Source of the DNA: JACJYC01 sp964558465
GTDB lineage: Bacteria; Bacteroidota; Bacteroidia; Chitinophagales; Saprospiraceae
Direction of reading: 5' to 3'
DNA: 62,935 nucleotides
Assembly: GCA_964558465.1 (NCBI GenBank)
Contig: CAZLEF010000039.1
Span: forward strand, 1 to 62,935
Positions within the stretch are counted from its first letter, which is position 1; each line of letters begins with the position of its first letter. The notes below the pieces were generated by a model, which did not search any database, was not told where the DNA came from, and worked only from the letters and a program-made list of their open reading frames with translations. A program made the translations under genes and the position numbers. Below are positions 45,469 through 53,404 of this stretch, one piece after another.

Positions 45469-45787
45469 TGTGATTGATGTGATTGATGTGATTGATGCGA
45501 TTGATGCGATTGATGCGATTGATTCGATTGATTCGATTCCTCGATTCCTCGATTCCTCAGTTCCTCGATTCCTCGATTCCTCAATTGGTTGTCCCTAGGA
45601 CTCTCCCTAGGAGTTCCATGAACCTTTGGAGGATTCTTCGCATCAACCACTCGTACCGCGTGGCACGCACACAAACGCATCAACCACGCCCACGCCACAG
45701 GCGTGGTGGCACGCACATCAACAAATCAACAAATCAACGACTTGCCACGCCACAGGCGTGGAATCAACAAATCAACAAATCAACAAA
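45469..45787. repeat. 319-bp composite array between SulP and carbonic anhydrase genes
   Basis: No gene. In order: ATTGATGTG units, ATTGATGCG units, ATTGATTCG units, then CGATTCCT and CAGTTCCT units to about 45590. A spacer with CCCTAGGA twice follows, then CACGCAC words, two CCACGCCACAGGCGTGG hairpins (45690-45706 and 45745-45761), and CAACAAAT units up to the start codon. The stepwise change of unit within one array is especially clear here. An ORF start at 45626 for the downstream gene reads only repeat. Confidence 0.93.
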
Positions 45788-46453
45788 ATGGACAGATACT
45801 ATTATAAATTACTCGAAAATAACGTCAGGATTGCAGCGCAAAATGTGGAGAAGGACCCGGAATATTATAAAAAAATGGCCAAAGGCCAGCAGCCGAAGGT
45901 CCTTTGGATCGGTTGTTCCGATAGCCGGGTGCCGGCCAATGAGGTCACCGGTACAGTCCAGGGTGAAATTTTTGTACACCGCAACATCGCCAATATGGTC
46001 GTACACAGCGACATGAACATGCTCAGCGTGCTGGACTATGCGGTCAATGTCCTCAAGATCGACCATGTTATCGTCTGCGGGCATTACGGTTGCGGAGGCG
46101 TGGAAGCGGCTATGGGCAATAAACAATACGGCCTGATCGACAACTGGTTACGCCATCTCAAGGACGTGTACCGCCTGTACCAGGAAGAACTCGACGATAT
46201 AGAAGACGAAGAGGACCGCTTTCGGAGATTTGTTGAAGTAAACGTGATCGAACAGGTATTCGATGTCTGCAAAACTTCCATTGTTCAGAACGCCTGGAAG
46301 GAACGCCGGGCGCCGCATGTGCACGGATGGGTGTACGACGTCGCCACCGGACTCATCAAAGACCTGGACGTGACCGTCCGTCTGGATCAGGACCTGTCGA
46401 AGATTTTTCAGTTCCAGAATTTGCTGATCTCGAAAGCCGGAGTGGTGGAGTAG
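45788..46453 (+). CDS. beta-class carbonic anhydrase
   Basis: 221 residues from the ATG at 45788, chosen because MDRYYYKLLENN aligns with family N-termini. IGCSDSRVPANE gives zinc ligand Cys43 with the Asp45-Arg47 dyad, and CGHYGCGGV gives His99 and Cys102. It resembles the plant/proteobacterial Can-type clade. With SulP upstream, it could hydrate or dehydrate bicarbonate moved by the transporter. The window holds a second, more distant beta-carbonic anhydrase under TetR control at 17673. Confidence 0.94.
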   Translation: MDRYYYKLLENNVRIAAQNVEKDPEYYKKMAKGQQPKVLWIGCSDSRVPANEVTGTVQGEIFVHRNIANMVVHSDMNMLSVLDYAVNVLKIDHVIVCGHYGCGGVEAAMGNKQYGLIDNWLRHLKDVYRLYQEELDDIEDEEDRFRRFVEVNVIEQVFDVCKTSIVQNAWKERRAPHVHGWVYDVATGLIKDLDVTVRLDQDLSKIFQFQNLLISKAGVVE

Positions 46454-46489
46454 CGTATCCGCCAAATTTATTTGGCCGGATCCAGCGAG

Positions 46490-46654
46490 AGGTGAGCGGG
46501 TGAGCGGGTGAGAGAGTGAGAAACATAAGTCATCCCGAATTTTGTACCACGAAAAACACGGGCATTTTTTTATTTGAACCACAAAGACTCCAGGATTCCA
46601 TAAAGTGCACGAAGGAAATGGTGTTCTTTATGATTCCTTGGTGTCCTTGTGGTT
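46490..46654. repeat. GTGAGCGG repeat and an imperfect 78-bp inverted repeat
   Basis: Units of GAGCGGGT/GAGAGAGT lie at about 46490-46525. At 46577-46654 an inverted repeat has arms of about 29 nt beginning AACCACAAAGACTCC and ending GGTGTCCTTGTGGTT, with only a few mismatches and gaps. Both lie in the 283-bp gap between convergent genes, which holds no other feature I recognise. The inverted repeat could act as a bidirectional terminator. Confidence 0.75.
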
Positions 46655-46736
46655 TAAATTACTCACCATCAATTGAAACGAATCTCTATCTGGCGAAGAC
46701 TGTTGACTGATTATTTAGCGCCGGTGGCGCCGGGGG

Positions 46737-49463
46737 TTACCAAGTAAATTGATAGTTCCCCGAACCGGCCTCTACCTCCACATACCCGTCTTTCATCCCG
46801 ATCACCTTGAGTCCTTCAGCCGAAGACAAAGCTTGCCCGCTCTCTGTGACTGCGGCGGCGGATGGAGCCGGGATAAAAAGATTCGCCCGGGTATTGACGG
46901 GTATTTGGACCTCCAGATGGGTTTTGCCGCCTTCCAGTTTCCAGGCTGAAACGATTTTTCCGTAATACGTCTGCAGTTCGGCCCCGGCCTGGGTGAGTCC
47001 GCCGCCGATAAGGGGCTGGATCCGGATATGTTGGTACCCAGGGCCGTCCTCGTAGGTGTCGATGCCGGCGATGGACCGGTACATCCAGTCGCCGATGGCG
47101 CCGTAAGCGTAATGGTTATAAGAATTCATGCCGGGGGTCTGGAAGGTGCTGTCGGGTTTGATGCCGTCCCAGCGTTCCCAGATGGTTGTCGCGCCCATTT
47201 TTACAGGATAAAGCCAGGAGGGGTAAGTCTCCTGCATCAGCAGCGTGTAGGCCATATCCGGGTACCCGAACCGGGTAAGTACATGACAAAGATAAGGGGT
47301 GCCCAAAAATCCGGTTGTCAGGTGGTTGTTGTACGATTTGATGTTTTCCACTAATCGTTCGGCGGTAGCGGTCCGAAGAGACTCGGGCAGCATATCGAAG
47401 TTGAGTGCAAGCACAAAAGCCGTTTGGGTTCCGGAGACCAGTCTGCCACCGGGGGTGACGTATTCTCTCAAAAAGGCATCCTTGATGTTTTTAAGCAACG
47501 CGCTGTATTTGGCCTCATCTTCGGTTTTGCCCAGGACTTTGGCCGCATTCAACACCAGTTGAGTGGAATGGGCGTAAAAACACTGTGCGATCAGGTATTT
47601 ATCGGTCACCGCCGACCGGCCGTCGTTATCGTCGAAGGGGCGGTAGAACAGCCAGTCGCCAAAATGAAACCCCTTGTTCCAGAGGTGGTCGGTGCTGTTG
47701 GCTTGCATGAATCCCACCCAGGCCTTCATACTTTCATACTGGTTTTCGAGGATTTTTTTGTCGCCGTAAGCCAGGTACATATTCCAGGGAATGATGGTGG
47801 CTGCATCGGCCCATCCGGCAGAGGCAACGGCCCCTTCCCCGAGCACGTTGGGTACCACAAAGGGCACTGCGCCATTGGGCAACTGGTCGGCAGCCACGTC
47901 CTTGAGCCATTTGGAAAAAAAGTTGTGCACCTGCATATTGAAGGCGGCGGTGCGTGCAAAAGCCTGCGCGTCGCCGGTCCAGCCCAGGCGTTCATCCCGT
48001 TGGGGGCAGTCGGTGGGCACATCGAGGAAGTTGCCGCGTTGGCCCCATTGGATATTGTGCTGCAACTGGTTGATCAGCGCGTTGGAAGAGCGGAAATTGC
48101 CCATCGGCTCCATATCGGAATACAAGGCGACCGCAGTGAAATTTTCGGGTTTGAGTTCCCCCGGGAAACCTTCCACCCGGATGTAGCGGAACCCCTGGAA
48201 GGTGAAATGGGGTTCAAAAAATTCCTCTCCCTGCCCTTTCAGGATAAAGTGGTTCTGTTGTTTGGCTGCCCTCAGGTTTTCGGTGTAAAAATTACCTTCT
48301 TTATCCAGTACTTCAGCGTGGTAAAGGGTGATTTTTTGGCCCGGCTGGCCGGTTACCCTGACTTGAACCCAACCTACGAGGTTCTGGCCGAAATCGACGA
48401 TCTGTTCCCCTTTTGGGCTTTTGAAAATGGCGACCGGTTGGAAGGTCTCCTGTTTTTTGATGGGTTCGTTTTCGGTAGCGATCAGTTTGGAGACGTCTTT
48501 GCCCTGCAGACTGACGCCCAACCAGGCCGTATCGTTGTATCCGGCCATATTCCAGCCGGTTTTTTCCTTCCGGGCGTCGATGGTTTCGCCGTTGTAGATC
48601 TCGGAATCGAGTATGCTGCCGGTGGAGGATTTCCAGGTGTCGTCTGAAACGACGGTTTCCGTTGTTCCGTCGGCGTATTGAATATGGAGTTGAAAAAGCA
48701 GCGCAATCTCCTTTCCATAATAATTCTTTTGCCCTGAAAATCCGATCAAACCCCTGTACCAGCCGCTGCCGAGTACTGCACCAATGGCATTCTGGCCGGC
48801 GACAAGGTGTGGTGTGACGTCGTAGGCCTGGTATTGCAGACGGTTGTTGTAGCTCGTCCAGCCGGGGGTCAGGTAAGCGTCGCCCAACCGTTTGCCATTG
48901 ATATAGGCTTCGTAAAGGCCGCGCGCAGTAACGCAGGCAGTAGCCGACCGGATTTTTTTGCGTGCGGTGAAGGATTTGCGGAAATAAGGGCTGGCCCGCA
49001 TAAGGGTGTCTTCTTCATAACCCGGGCCGATCCAGGTTGCTTTCCAGTTGGATGCCTTCATCAGGCCCGTTTGCCAGTAGGCAGGTTCGCTCCAGGCCGA
49101 AGTATTCCCTTTGTTATCCCAAACCCGCACCTGCCAGTGGTAACGTTTTCCGGGTTGCAGCGTCAGGCCGGAACAGGCGACCATCACAGACTGGGCGGAG
49201 GACACTTTGCCGCTGGTCCAGACCGGTTTTTTCCCCTTTTGCAGGGCATCCAGGTCTTCGCCGACCCGGATTTCGTAGGCTGTCTGGGCGGCGCCCCGTC
49301 CGGTGGACTGCAATTGCCAGGTCAGGCGCGGTTGTTCTGCATCCAGCCCGACCGGGTTGCGCATTTGTTCGGTTAGCAGGTTACTGACAGACAGTTGGGC
49401 AGACAGTTGGATGCCCGTGAGGAGGAAGGCCACAGCGAGGGCGGCAAGGCGTTGGTTTTTCAT
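46737..49463 (-). CDS. alpha-L-rhamnosidase, glycoside hydrolase family 78
   Basis: 908 residues. Signal peptide (1-22), fibronectin-like N domain (about 45-135), jelly-roll domains with the family strand RGLYEAYINGKRLGDAYLTP (181-200), then the (alpha/alpha)6 catalytic barrel. The catalytic acid region DVPTDCPQRDERLGWTGDAQ is at 481-500 and WERWDGI lies near residue 770. It releases terminal alpha-L-rhamnose from glycans such as rhamnogalacturonan or flavonoid glycosides, probably in the periplasm. There is no T9SS domain and no SusCD pair nearby. A mutarotase domain for L-rhamnose is encoded about 8 kb away in the galactokinase fusion. Confidence 0.94.
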   Translation of the reverse strand: MKNQRLAALAVAFLLTGIQLSAQLSVSNLLTEQMRNPVGLDAEQPRLTWQLQSTGRGAAQTAYEIRVGEDLDALQKGKKPVWTSGKVSSAQSVMVACSGLTLQPGKRYHWQVRVWDNKGNTSAWSEPAYWQTGLMKASNWKATWIGPGYEEDTLMRASPYFRKSFTARKKIRSATACVTARGLYEAYINGKRLGDAYLTPGWTSYNNRLQYQAYDVTPHLVAGQNAIGAVLGSGWYRGLIGFSGQKNYYGKEIALLFQLHIQYADGTTETVVSDDTWKSSTGSILDSEIYNGETIDARKEKTGWNMAGYNDTAWLGVSLQGKDVSKLIATENEPIKKQETFQPVAIFKSPKGEQIVDFGQNLVGWVQVRVTGQPGQKITLYHAEVLDKEGNFYTENLRAAKQQNHFILKGQGEEFFEPHFTFQGFRYIRVEGFPGELKPENFTAVALYSDMEPMGNFRSSNALINQLQHNIQWGQRGNFLDVPTDCPQRDERLGWTGDAQAFARTAAFNMQVHNFFSKWLKDVAADQLPNGAVPFVVPNVLGEGAVASAGWADAATIIPWNMYLAYGDKKILENQYESMKAWVGFMQANSTDHLWNKGFHFGDWLFYRPFDDNDGRSAVTDKYLIAQCFYAHSTQLVLNAAKVLGKTEDEAKYSALLKNIKDAFLREYVTPGGRLVSGTQTAFVLALNFDMLPESLRTATAERLVENIKSYNNHLTTGFLGTPYLCHVLTRFGYPDMAYTLLMQETYPSWLYPVKMGATTIWERWDGIKPDSTFQTPGMNSYNHYAYGAIGDWMYRSIAGIDTYEDGPGYQHIRIQPLIGGGLTQAGAELQTYYGKIVSAWKLEGGKTHLEVQIPVNTRANLFIPAPSAAAVTESGQALSSAEGLKVIGMKDGYVEVEAGSGNYQFTW

Positions 49464-49650
49464 TGTTCCGTTTTGGGGTAAAGTTAATTAAAATTGAGAA
49501 GAAGCCGCGGGCCTGCGGAATGGGTATTGAACGGCAGGTTTGGCGCCATTCCTTTTCCGGGAGACCTTAAGGATCTAAACTGGGAAAAATAGGCCGAAAC
49601 AGAACCGGGGGTATAAAAAAATGCTGGGAGAAAATTGGAAGTAATAATTT

Positions 49651-50883
49651 TTATGCACCACCTTTCTCCAGCGTAATCACCGTTATCTCGGGCAATATCC
49701 CCACCCGGGCCGGAAATCCCAGAAACCCGAACCCGCGGTTGACGTAGAGATGCCGGTCATTTTGCTCGTAAACGCCGGCCCATTGCGGGTACACATATTT
49801 GATCGGACTCCACCGCAAACCGGGGATTTCGATGCCGAACTGCATGCCGTGGGTATGCCCCGACAGGGTGAGGTGAACGGGTTGGTGGTGGTGCAGCACT
49901 TCTGCTTTCCAGTGTGAAGGATCGTGGGAGAGCAGGATATTGAACCCGCCATGGTCGAGGGTTGCAGTGGCCTTTTTCAGGTCGCCGTATTTGGCAAAGC
50001 CGCCTTTTCCCCAGTTTTCCACGCCGATGAGGTTGATGGATTGTCCGTCCTTTTCGATTTTTACGCTGTTGTTCAGCAATAATTTAAAACCGATATCCCG
50101 GTGAACCGCCTTCAATTCTTCCAGGTTCGCCGCTTTTGCTTCCGGACTGGGCCAGCGGAGATAATCGCCGTAATCATGGTTGCCCAGCACGGAAAATTTG
50201 CCGTAGGGCGCCTGCAATTTAGCAAACGTATCGATCCAGGGCGTCATTTCTTCTGCTTTGTGGTTCACCAGGTCGCCGGTAAAAACCAGCAGGTCGCTTT
50301 TCTGCCGGTTGGCCAGTTCCACCCCGAGTTCAACCCGCCGTTTATTGTCGAAACTCCCGGAATGAATATCCGACAACTGGGTGATGGAAAACCCGTGGAA
50401 TGCTTCGGGCAGATCCGGGAAAACCAACCGGACGCGGTGGACGCGGTACTGGTATTTTCCATGGGTCATGCCGTAGAGGATGCCCGAAAACGGGATTGCA
50501 GCCACCCCAACCGCCAGCATGCTCAGGAACGGGGTTCTTCCCGGGAAACCGTCGCCGCCGCCGATCTGGTTGAAAACCCCTGCCAGCAGCCTGCCCGCGT
50601 CTTCCAGGATCAAAATGGGGGAAACCACCAGTTTCGGCAAAAGCGAAAGGAGCATGAAACCGACGATCCAGTTGAGGCCTTTCGGCCGGCTGACCGACGC
50701 GCTGCCGGAGAAAATATAGAACAGGATCGTAGCGGCAAGGGCGCCGTCGAAAAGCCAGTATGACCAGAAAGCGGTGTTTTTACCTGCCGGAGTCAAGCCT
50801 GCGGAAGCCGTCTGGACAGCCTGGAAGAAGTAGAGGTCGATGCAAAGCCAGAGGCAGATGAGGAGGAGGAGGCGGTTGATCAT
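49651..50883 (-). CDS. membrane-anchored metallophosphoesterase (YaeI-like)
   Basis: 410 residues from the ATG at 50883. Four N-terminal hydrophobic segments (about 1-140) precede a calcineurin-like phosphoesterase domain. The metal motifs occur in order: LSDIHSGSF, TGDLVNHK, LGNHDYGD, LLSHDPSHW and SGHTHGMQFG. YaeI-type enzymes act on lipid or nucleotide phosphoesters at the membrane. A start at 50949 would add repeat-like residues. No neighbour points to a substrate. Confidence 0.9.
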   Translation of the reverse strand: MINRLLLLICLWLCIDLYFFQAVQTASAGLTPAGKNTAFWSYWLFDGALAATILFYIFSGSASVSRPKGLNWIVGFMLLSLLPKLVVSPILILEDAGRLLAGVFNQIGGGDGFPGRTPFLSMLAVGVAAIPFSGILYGMTHGKYQYRVHRVRLVFPDLPEAFHGFSITQLSDIHSGSFDNKRRVELGVELANRQKSDLLVFTGDLVNHKAEEMTPWIDTFAKLQAPYGKFSVLGNHDYGDYLRWPSPEAKAANLEELKAVHRDIGFKLLLNNSVKIEKDGQSINLIGVENWGKGGFAKYGDLKKATATLDHGGFNILLSHDPSHWKAEVLHHHQPVHLTLSGHTHGMQFGIEIPGLRWSPIKYVYPQWAGVYEQNDRHLYVNRGFGFLGFPARVGILPEITVITLEKGGA

Positions 50884-51198
50884 GTTTTCAGTAGTTGAGG
50901 ATACGAGGATTTGTCCAAAGGACCCCTTTGGGGAGGATGCGATACCCAATGAAGCGCCTGCACGGTATTAAAATTGCCAGGTTTTGTTAAACGTTCCGGC
51001 AGTAACTTTTGATCCCAGGTTGGTTAAAGGGTGGATGCAGGAAGGTAAACAAGGAAAAGGCCGTTTAGGTTGTTGTCGGGGCGCCGGATTTTTTGCCGGA
51101 TACCAGTTAATTAAAAAAGCCCCCTCCCCGCAGGGAAGAAGCCTTTTTCGTTCGTATCAAAACATCAGCGCCCGGAAGCGCCTGTGTACTGAAAAATC
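50884..51198. other. 315-bp intergenic region with a terminator-like hairpin
   Basis: At 51113-51148 a minus-strand hairpin with A-rich and T-rich flanks (AAAAAAGC on one side, GCCTTTTT on the other, internal TCCC/GGGA stem) lies downstream of the first RRM gene and ends in a T tract on the minus strand. The remaining sequence holds no gene, repeat array or full promoter that I recognise. Confidence 0.5.
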
Positions 51199-51501
51199 CT
51201 AGTATCTTTTATTGCCGCCGCCGTAGCCGCCACGGTTGTTGCCGCCGCTGCTCCTGCTTTCACGATCTTCTGCTTCTTTGACCACGATGGTGCGGCCGTC
51301 CAGTTCGCTTTCGTTCAGGCTTTTGATGGCTGCACGGGCGTTGTCGTCGTTTGACATCTCTACGAAGCCAAAACCTTTTGAACGATCCGTAAACTTATCC
51401 ATGACGATTTTTACGGAATCGACTTGTCCGAATTCTTCGAACGCTTGTTGTAAATCCGACTCTTGCGTGTCGTAATTTAGCTTTGCTACAAAAATGTTCA
51501 T
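51199..51501 (-). CDS. RRM-family RNA-binding protein (short form)
   Basis: 100 residues from the ATG at 51501; a longer start at 51627 would be transcriptionally upstream. One RNA-recognition motif: RNP2 is NIFVAKL at residues 2-8 and RNP1 is KGFGFVEM at about 43-50, followed by a short Gly/Arg/Asn-rich tail. It is nearly identical in the RRM to the protein at 52716, differing mainly in the tail. Single-RRM proteins of this type in Bacteroidota act as RNA chaperones or global mRNA-binding regulators. The long conserved leader suggests post-transcriptional control. Confidence 0.92.
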   Translation of the reverse strand: MNIFVAKLNYDTQESDLQQAFEEFGQVDSVKIVMDKFTDRSKGFGFVEMSNDDNARAAIKSLNESELDGRTIVVKEAEDRESRSSGGNNRGGYGGGNKRY

Positions 51502-51621
51502 TACTTGAAATTTAAAAAAAGAAAAATAAGAGCGAGAAACTTTAAGGTAGGAAAGTAAAGCCTTTGGATAAGGCTTTGATTGACCAAACAAAAAATAAAT
51601 CCTCTTGTCGGGGCAAAGATA
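51502..51621 (-). promoter_or_regulatory. promoter and conserved 5' leader of the first RRM gene
   Basis: TATCTTTG (51614-51621, minus strand) is the -7 box and gives a leader of about 105 nt. The leader contains the stem AAAGCCT/AGGCTTT and ends TTTTTTAAATTTCAAGTA before the ATG. The sequence from about 25 bp upstream of the -7 box to the ATG closely matches that of the second RRM gene (53145-53262), including the stem. Long structured leaders are common in cold-shock RNA-binding protein genes; that role is inferred here. Confidence 0.75.
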
Positions 51622-51753
51622 CAACAATTTTTGATACCCTGAAAATTATTTTCACTTCCAATTCCTGACGCGCACAACGGCTTTCCTGCTAATCTTTGCG
51701 GTTTTGCCAAAAAATGCAGCCCCTCTCGATAATAAGCCGTACCTTGTATCTCT

Positions 51754-52623
51754 ATGCGCGAATTGAAAATTTCACAGTCCATAACCCTTCGGGATAGTAA
51801 ATCGATCGAGAAATACCTGTCGGAGATAGCCAAGGTAGATCTGATTTCTGTTGACGAAGAAATAGAGCTGGCCGGCCGGATCAGGAAGGGCGACCCAATA
51901 GCCCTTGAAAAGCTGGTGAAGGCCAACCTCAGGTTTGTCGTTTCTGTGGCTAAACAGTACCAAAATAACTATTTGCCGCTGATCGACCTCATCAGCGAAG
52001 GTAACCTCGGCCTGCTGACAGCCGCCCAGCGATTTGATGAAACCCGCGGTTTTAAATTTATTTCCTATGCCGTCTGGTGGATCCGGCAATCCATCATTCT
52101 GGCGATCTCCGAGCAGGGCAGGCTGGTCCGCCTTCCGCTCAACCGGGTCGGGAACCTCAACAAGATCAAAAATGCCTTCTCCGTCCTGGAACAGCGATAC
52201 GAACGGGAGCCCACCAATGAAGAATTGGCAAAGGATCTGGAACTGACGCTGGACATGGTGAACGAAACCCTGAAATCCGCCCCGGGGCATGTTTCGGTCG
52301 ATGCGCCTTTTGAAGAAGGGGAAAACTCTTCTTTCCTGGATGTATTGCAGGATTTCAACGCCGTGCATGCGGATAAGGACATGGCTTATACCGATTCGCT
52401 GAGAACCGATATCGAACAGGCGCTTTCTTTTTTGTCCGACCGGGAAAAATCGGTCATTAAAATGTATTTCGGCATCGGAAAGACAGAATCCATGTCGCTG
52501 AATGAAATCGGGGATTCCCTGGAACTGACCCCGGAAAGAATCCGTCAGATCCGGGACAAAGCTCTGCGAAGACTCCGGTCGGCCTCCAACAAAATGCGGT
52601 TGAACGCCTACCTCGGGCAGTAA
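51754..52623 (+). CDS. rpoD: primary sigma factor, Bacteroidota short RpoD type
   Basis: 289 residues, lacking the long 1.1 and non-conserved regions of proteobacterial sigma-70, as is typical of the phylum. Region 1.2 starts SIEKYLSEIAKVDLISVDEE. Region 2 contains LIDLISEGNLGLLTAAQRFD and FISYAVWWIRQSI, region 3 covers about 130-200, and region 4.2 ends TPERIRQIRDKALRRLR. It should recognise the TTTG/TAnnTTTG promoters annotated throughout this window. A possible -7 box AATCTTTG lies at 51691-51698. It is divergent from one RRM gene and convergent with the other. Confidence 0.95.
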   Translation: MRELKISQSITLRDSKSIEKYLSEIAKVDLISVDEEIELAGRIRKGDPIALEKLVKANLRFVVSVAKQYQNNYLPLIDLISEGNLGLLTAAQRFDETRGFKFISYAVWWIRQSIILAISEQGRLVRLPLNRVGNLNKIKNAFSVLEQRYEREPTNEELAKDLELTLDMVNETLKSAPGHVSVDAPFEEGENSSFLDVLQDFNAVHADKDMAYTDSLRTDIEQALSFLSDREKSVIKMYFGIGKTESMSLNEIGDSLELTPERIRQIRDKALRRLRSASNKMRLNAYLGQ

Positions 52624-52629
52624 AAAAAG

Positions 52630-52660
52630 AAAAGCTCCCTACCGAAGGAAAGGAGCTTTT
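52630..52660. terminator. bidirectional terminator between rpoD and the second RRM gene
   Basis: AAAAGCTCC (52630-52638) and GGAGCTTTT (52652-52660) form a 9-bp stem with a 13-nt loop. A- and T-rich flanks on both sides allow termination of both convergent transcripts. Confidence 0.82.
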
Positions 52661-52715
52661 ATTCACTAGAATCGAAGCATCGCTGCCATTTTCAGGCGCG
52701 GATGCCCGACATATT

Positions 52716-53144
52716 TTAGTAACGCTTGTTTCCGCCGCCGTAGCCGCCGCCGCCGCCGCGGTTTCCACCGCCGCCATAGCCGCCGCCACCGCCGTAACCA
52801 CCGCCACCACCGCGGTTTCCGCCGCCGTAGCCGCCGCCGCCACCGCGGTTTCCGCCACCGTAACCGCCGCCACCACCGCGGTTTCCACCGCCGCCGCGGC
52901 TTTCGCGGTCTTCAGCTTCTTTAACCACAATCGTGCGGCCGTCCAGTTCGCTTTCGTTCAAACTTTTGATCGCTGCCCGGGCTTCGTCATCATTTGGCAT
53001 TTCAACAAAGCCAAAACCTTTGGAACGTTCCGTAAATTTGTCCATAACGATCTTTACGGAATCGACTTGTCCGAATTCTTCGAACGCTTGTTGTAAATCC
53101 GACTCTTGAGTGTCGAAATTTAACTTTGCTACAAAAATGTTCAT
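52716..53144 (-). CDS. RRM-family RNA-binding protein with long Gly-rich tail
   Basis: 142 residues from the ATG at 53144. The RRM has NIFVAKL and KGFGFVEM as in its paralogue at 51199. The tail of about 60 residues is almost entirely Gly, Tyr, Asn and Arg in repeats such as NRGGGGGYGGG. Such tails support RNA binding and phase separation in eukaryotic hnRNP-like proteins; here that is only an analogy. Tail DNA is a GC-rich repeat (CCGCCGCC), so tail length may vary between strains. It is convergent with rpoD and shares the terminator at 52630. Confidence 0.92.
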   Translation of the reverse strand: MNIFVAKLNFDTQESDLQQAFEEFGQVDSVKIVMDKFTERSKGFGFVEMPNDDEARAAIKSLNESELDGRTIVVKEAEDRESRGGGGNRGGGGGYGGGNRGGGGGYGGGNRGGGGGYGGGGGYGGGGNRGGGGGYGGGNKRY

Positions 53145-53262
53145 TACATGAAATTTAAAAAAGAACAATAACAGCGAGGAAATTTAAGGCAGGAAAGGAA
53201 AGCCTTTGTGGAAGACTTTAATTAACCAGTGAAAAATTTACTCCCTTGTCGCCGCAAAGTTA
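53145..53262 (-). promoter_or_regulatory. promoter and conserved 5' leader of the second RRM gene
   Basis: TAACTTTG (53255-53262, minus strand) is the -7 box, 111 bp above the ATG, against 113 bp in the paralogue. The leader stem is AAAGTCT/AGGCTTT (one mismatch) and the end reads TTTTTTAAATTTCATGTA. Upstream of the -7 box both genes share GATATCAAA/GGTATCAAA and TGTTGTA. From 53263 to 53404 I see no gene, only a GC-rich patch with GCCGG words. Confidence 0.75.
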
Positions 53263-53404
53263 CAACATTATTTGATATCCTGCATGATTTTTTTTTTCGC
53301 CGCTCCGATTTTGCACCGGCAGCACCTGAAGGGCCGGGCCGGCCGAACCCCTTCGGGTAAGAATTGCAAGGCTGCCGGATGCCGGCGGACAGACCGGCAA
53401 TCGC

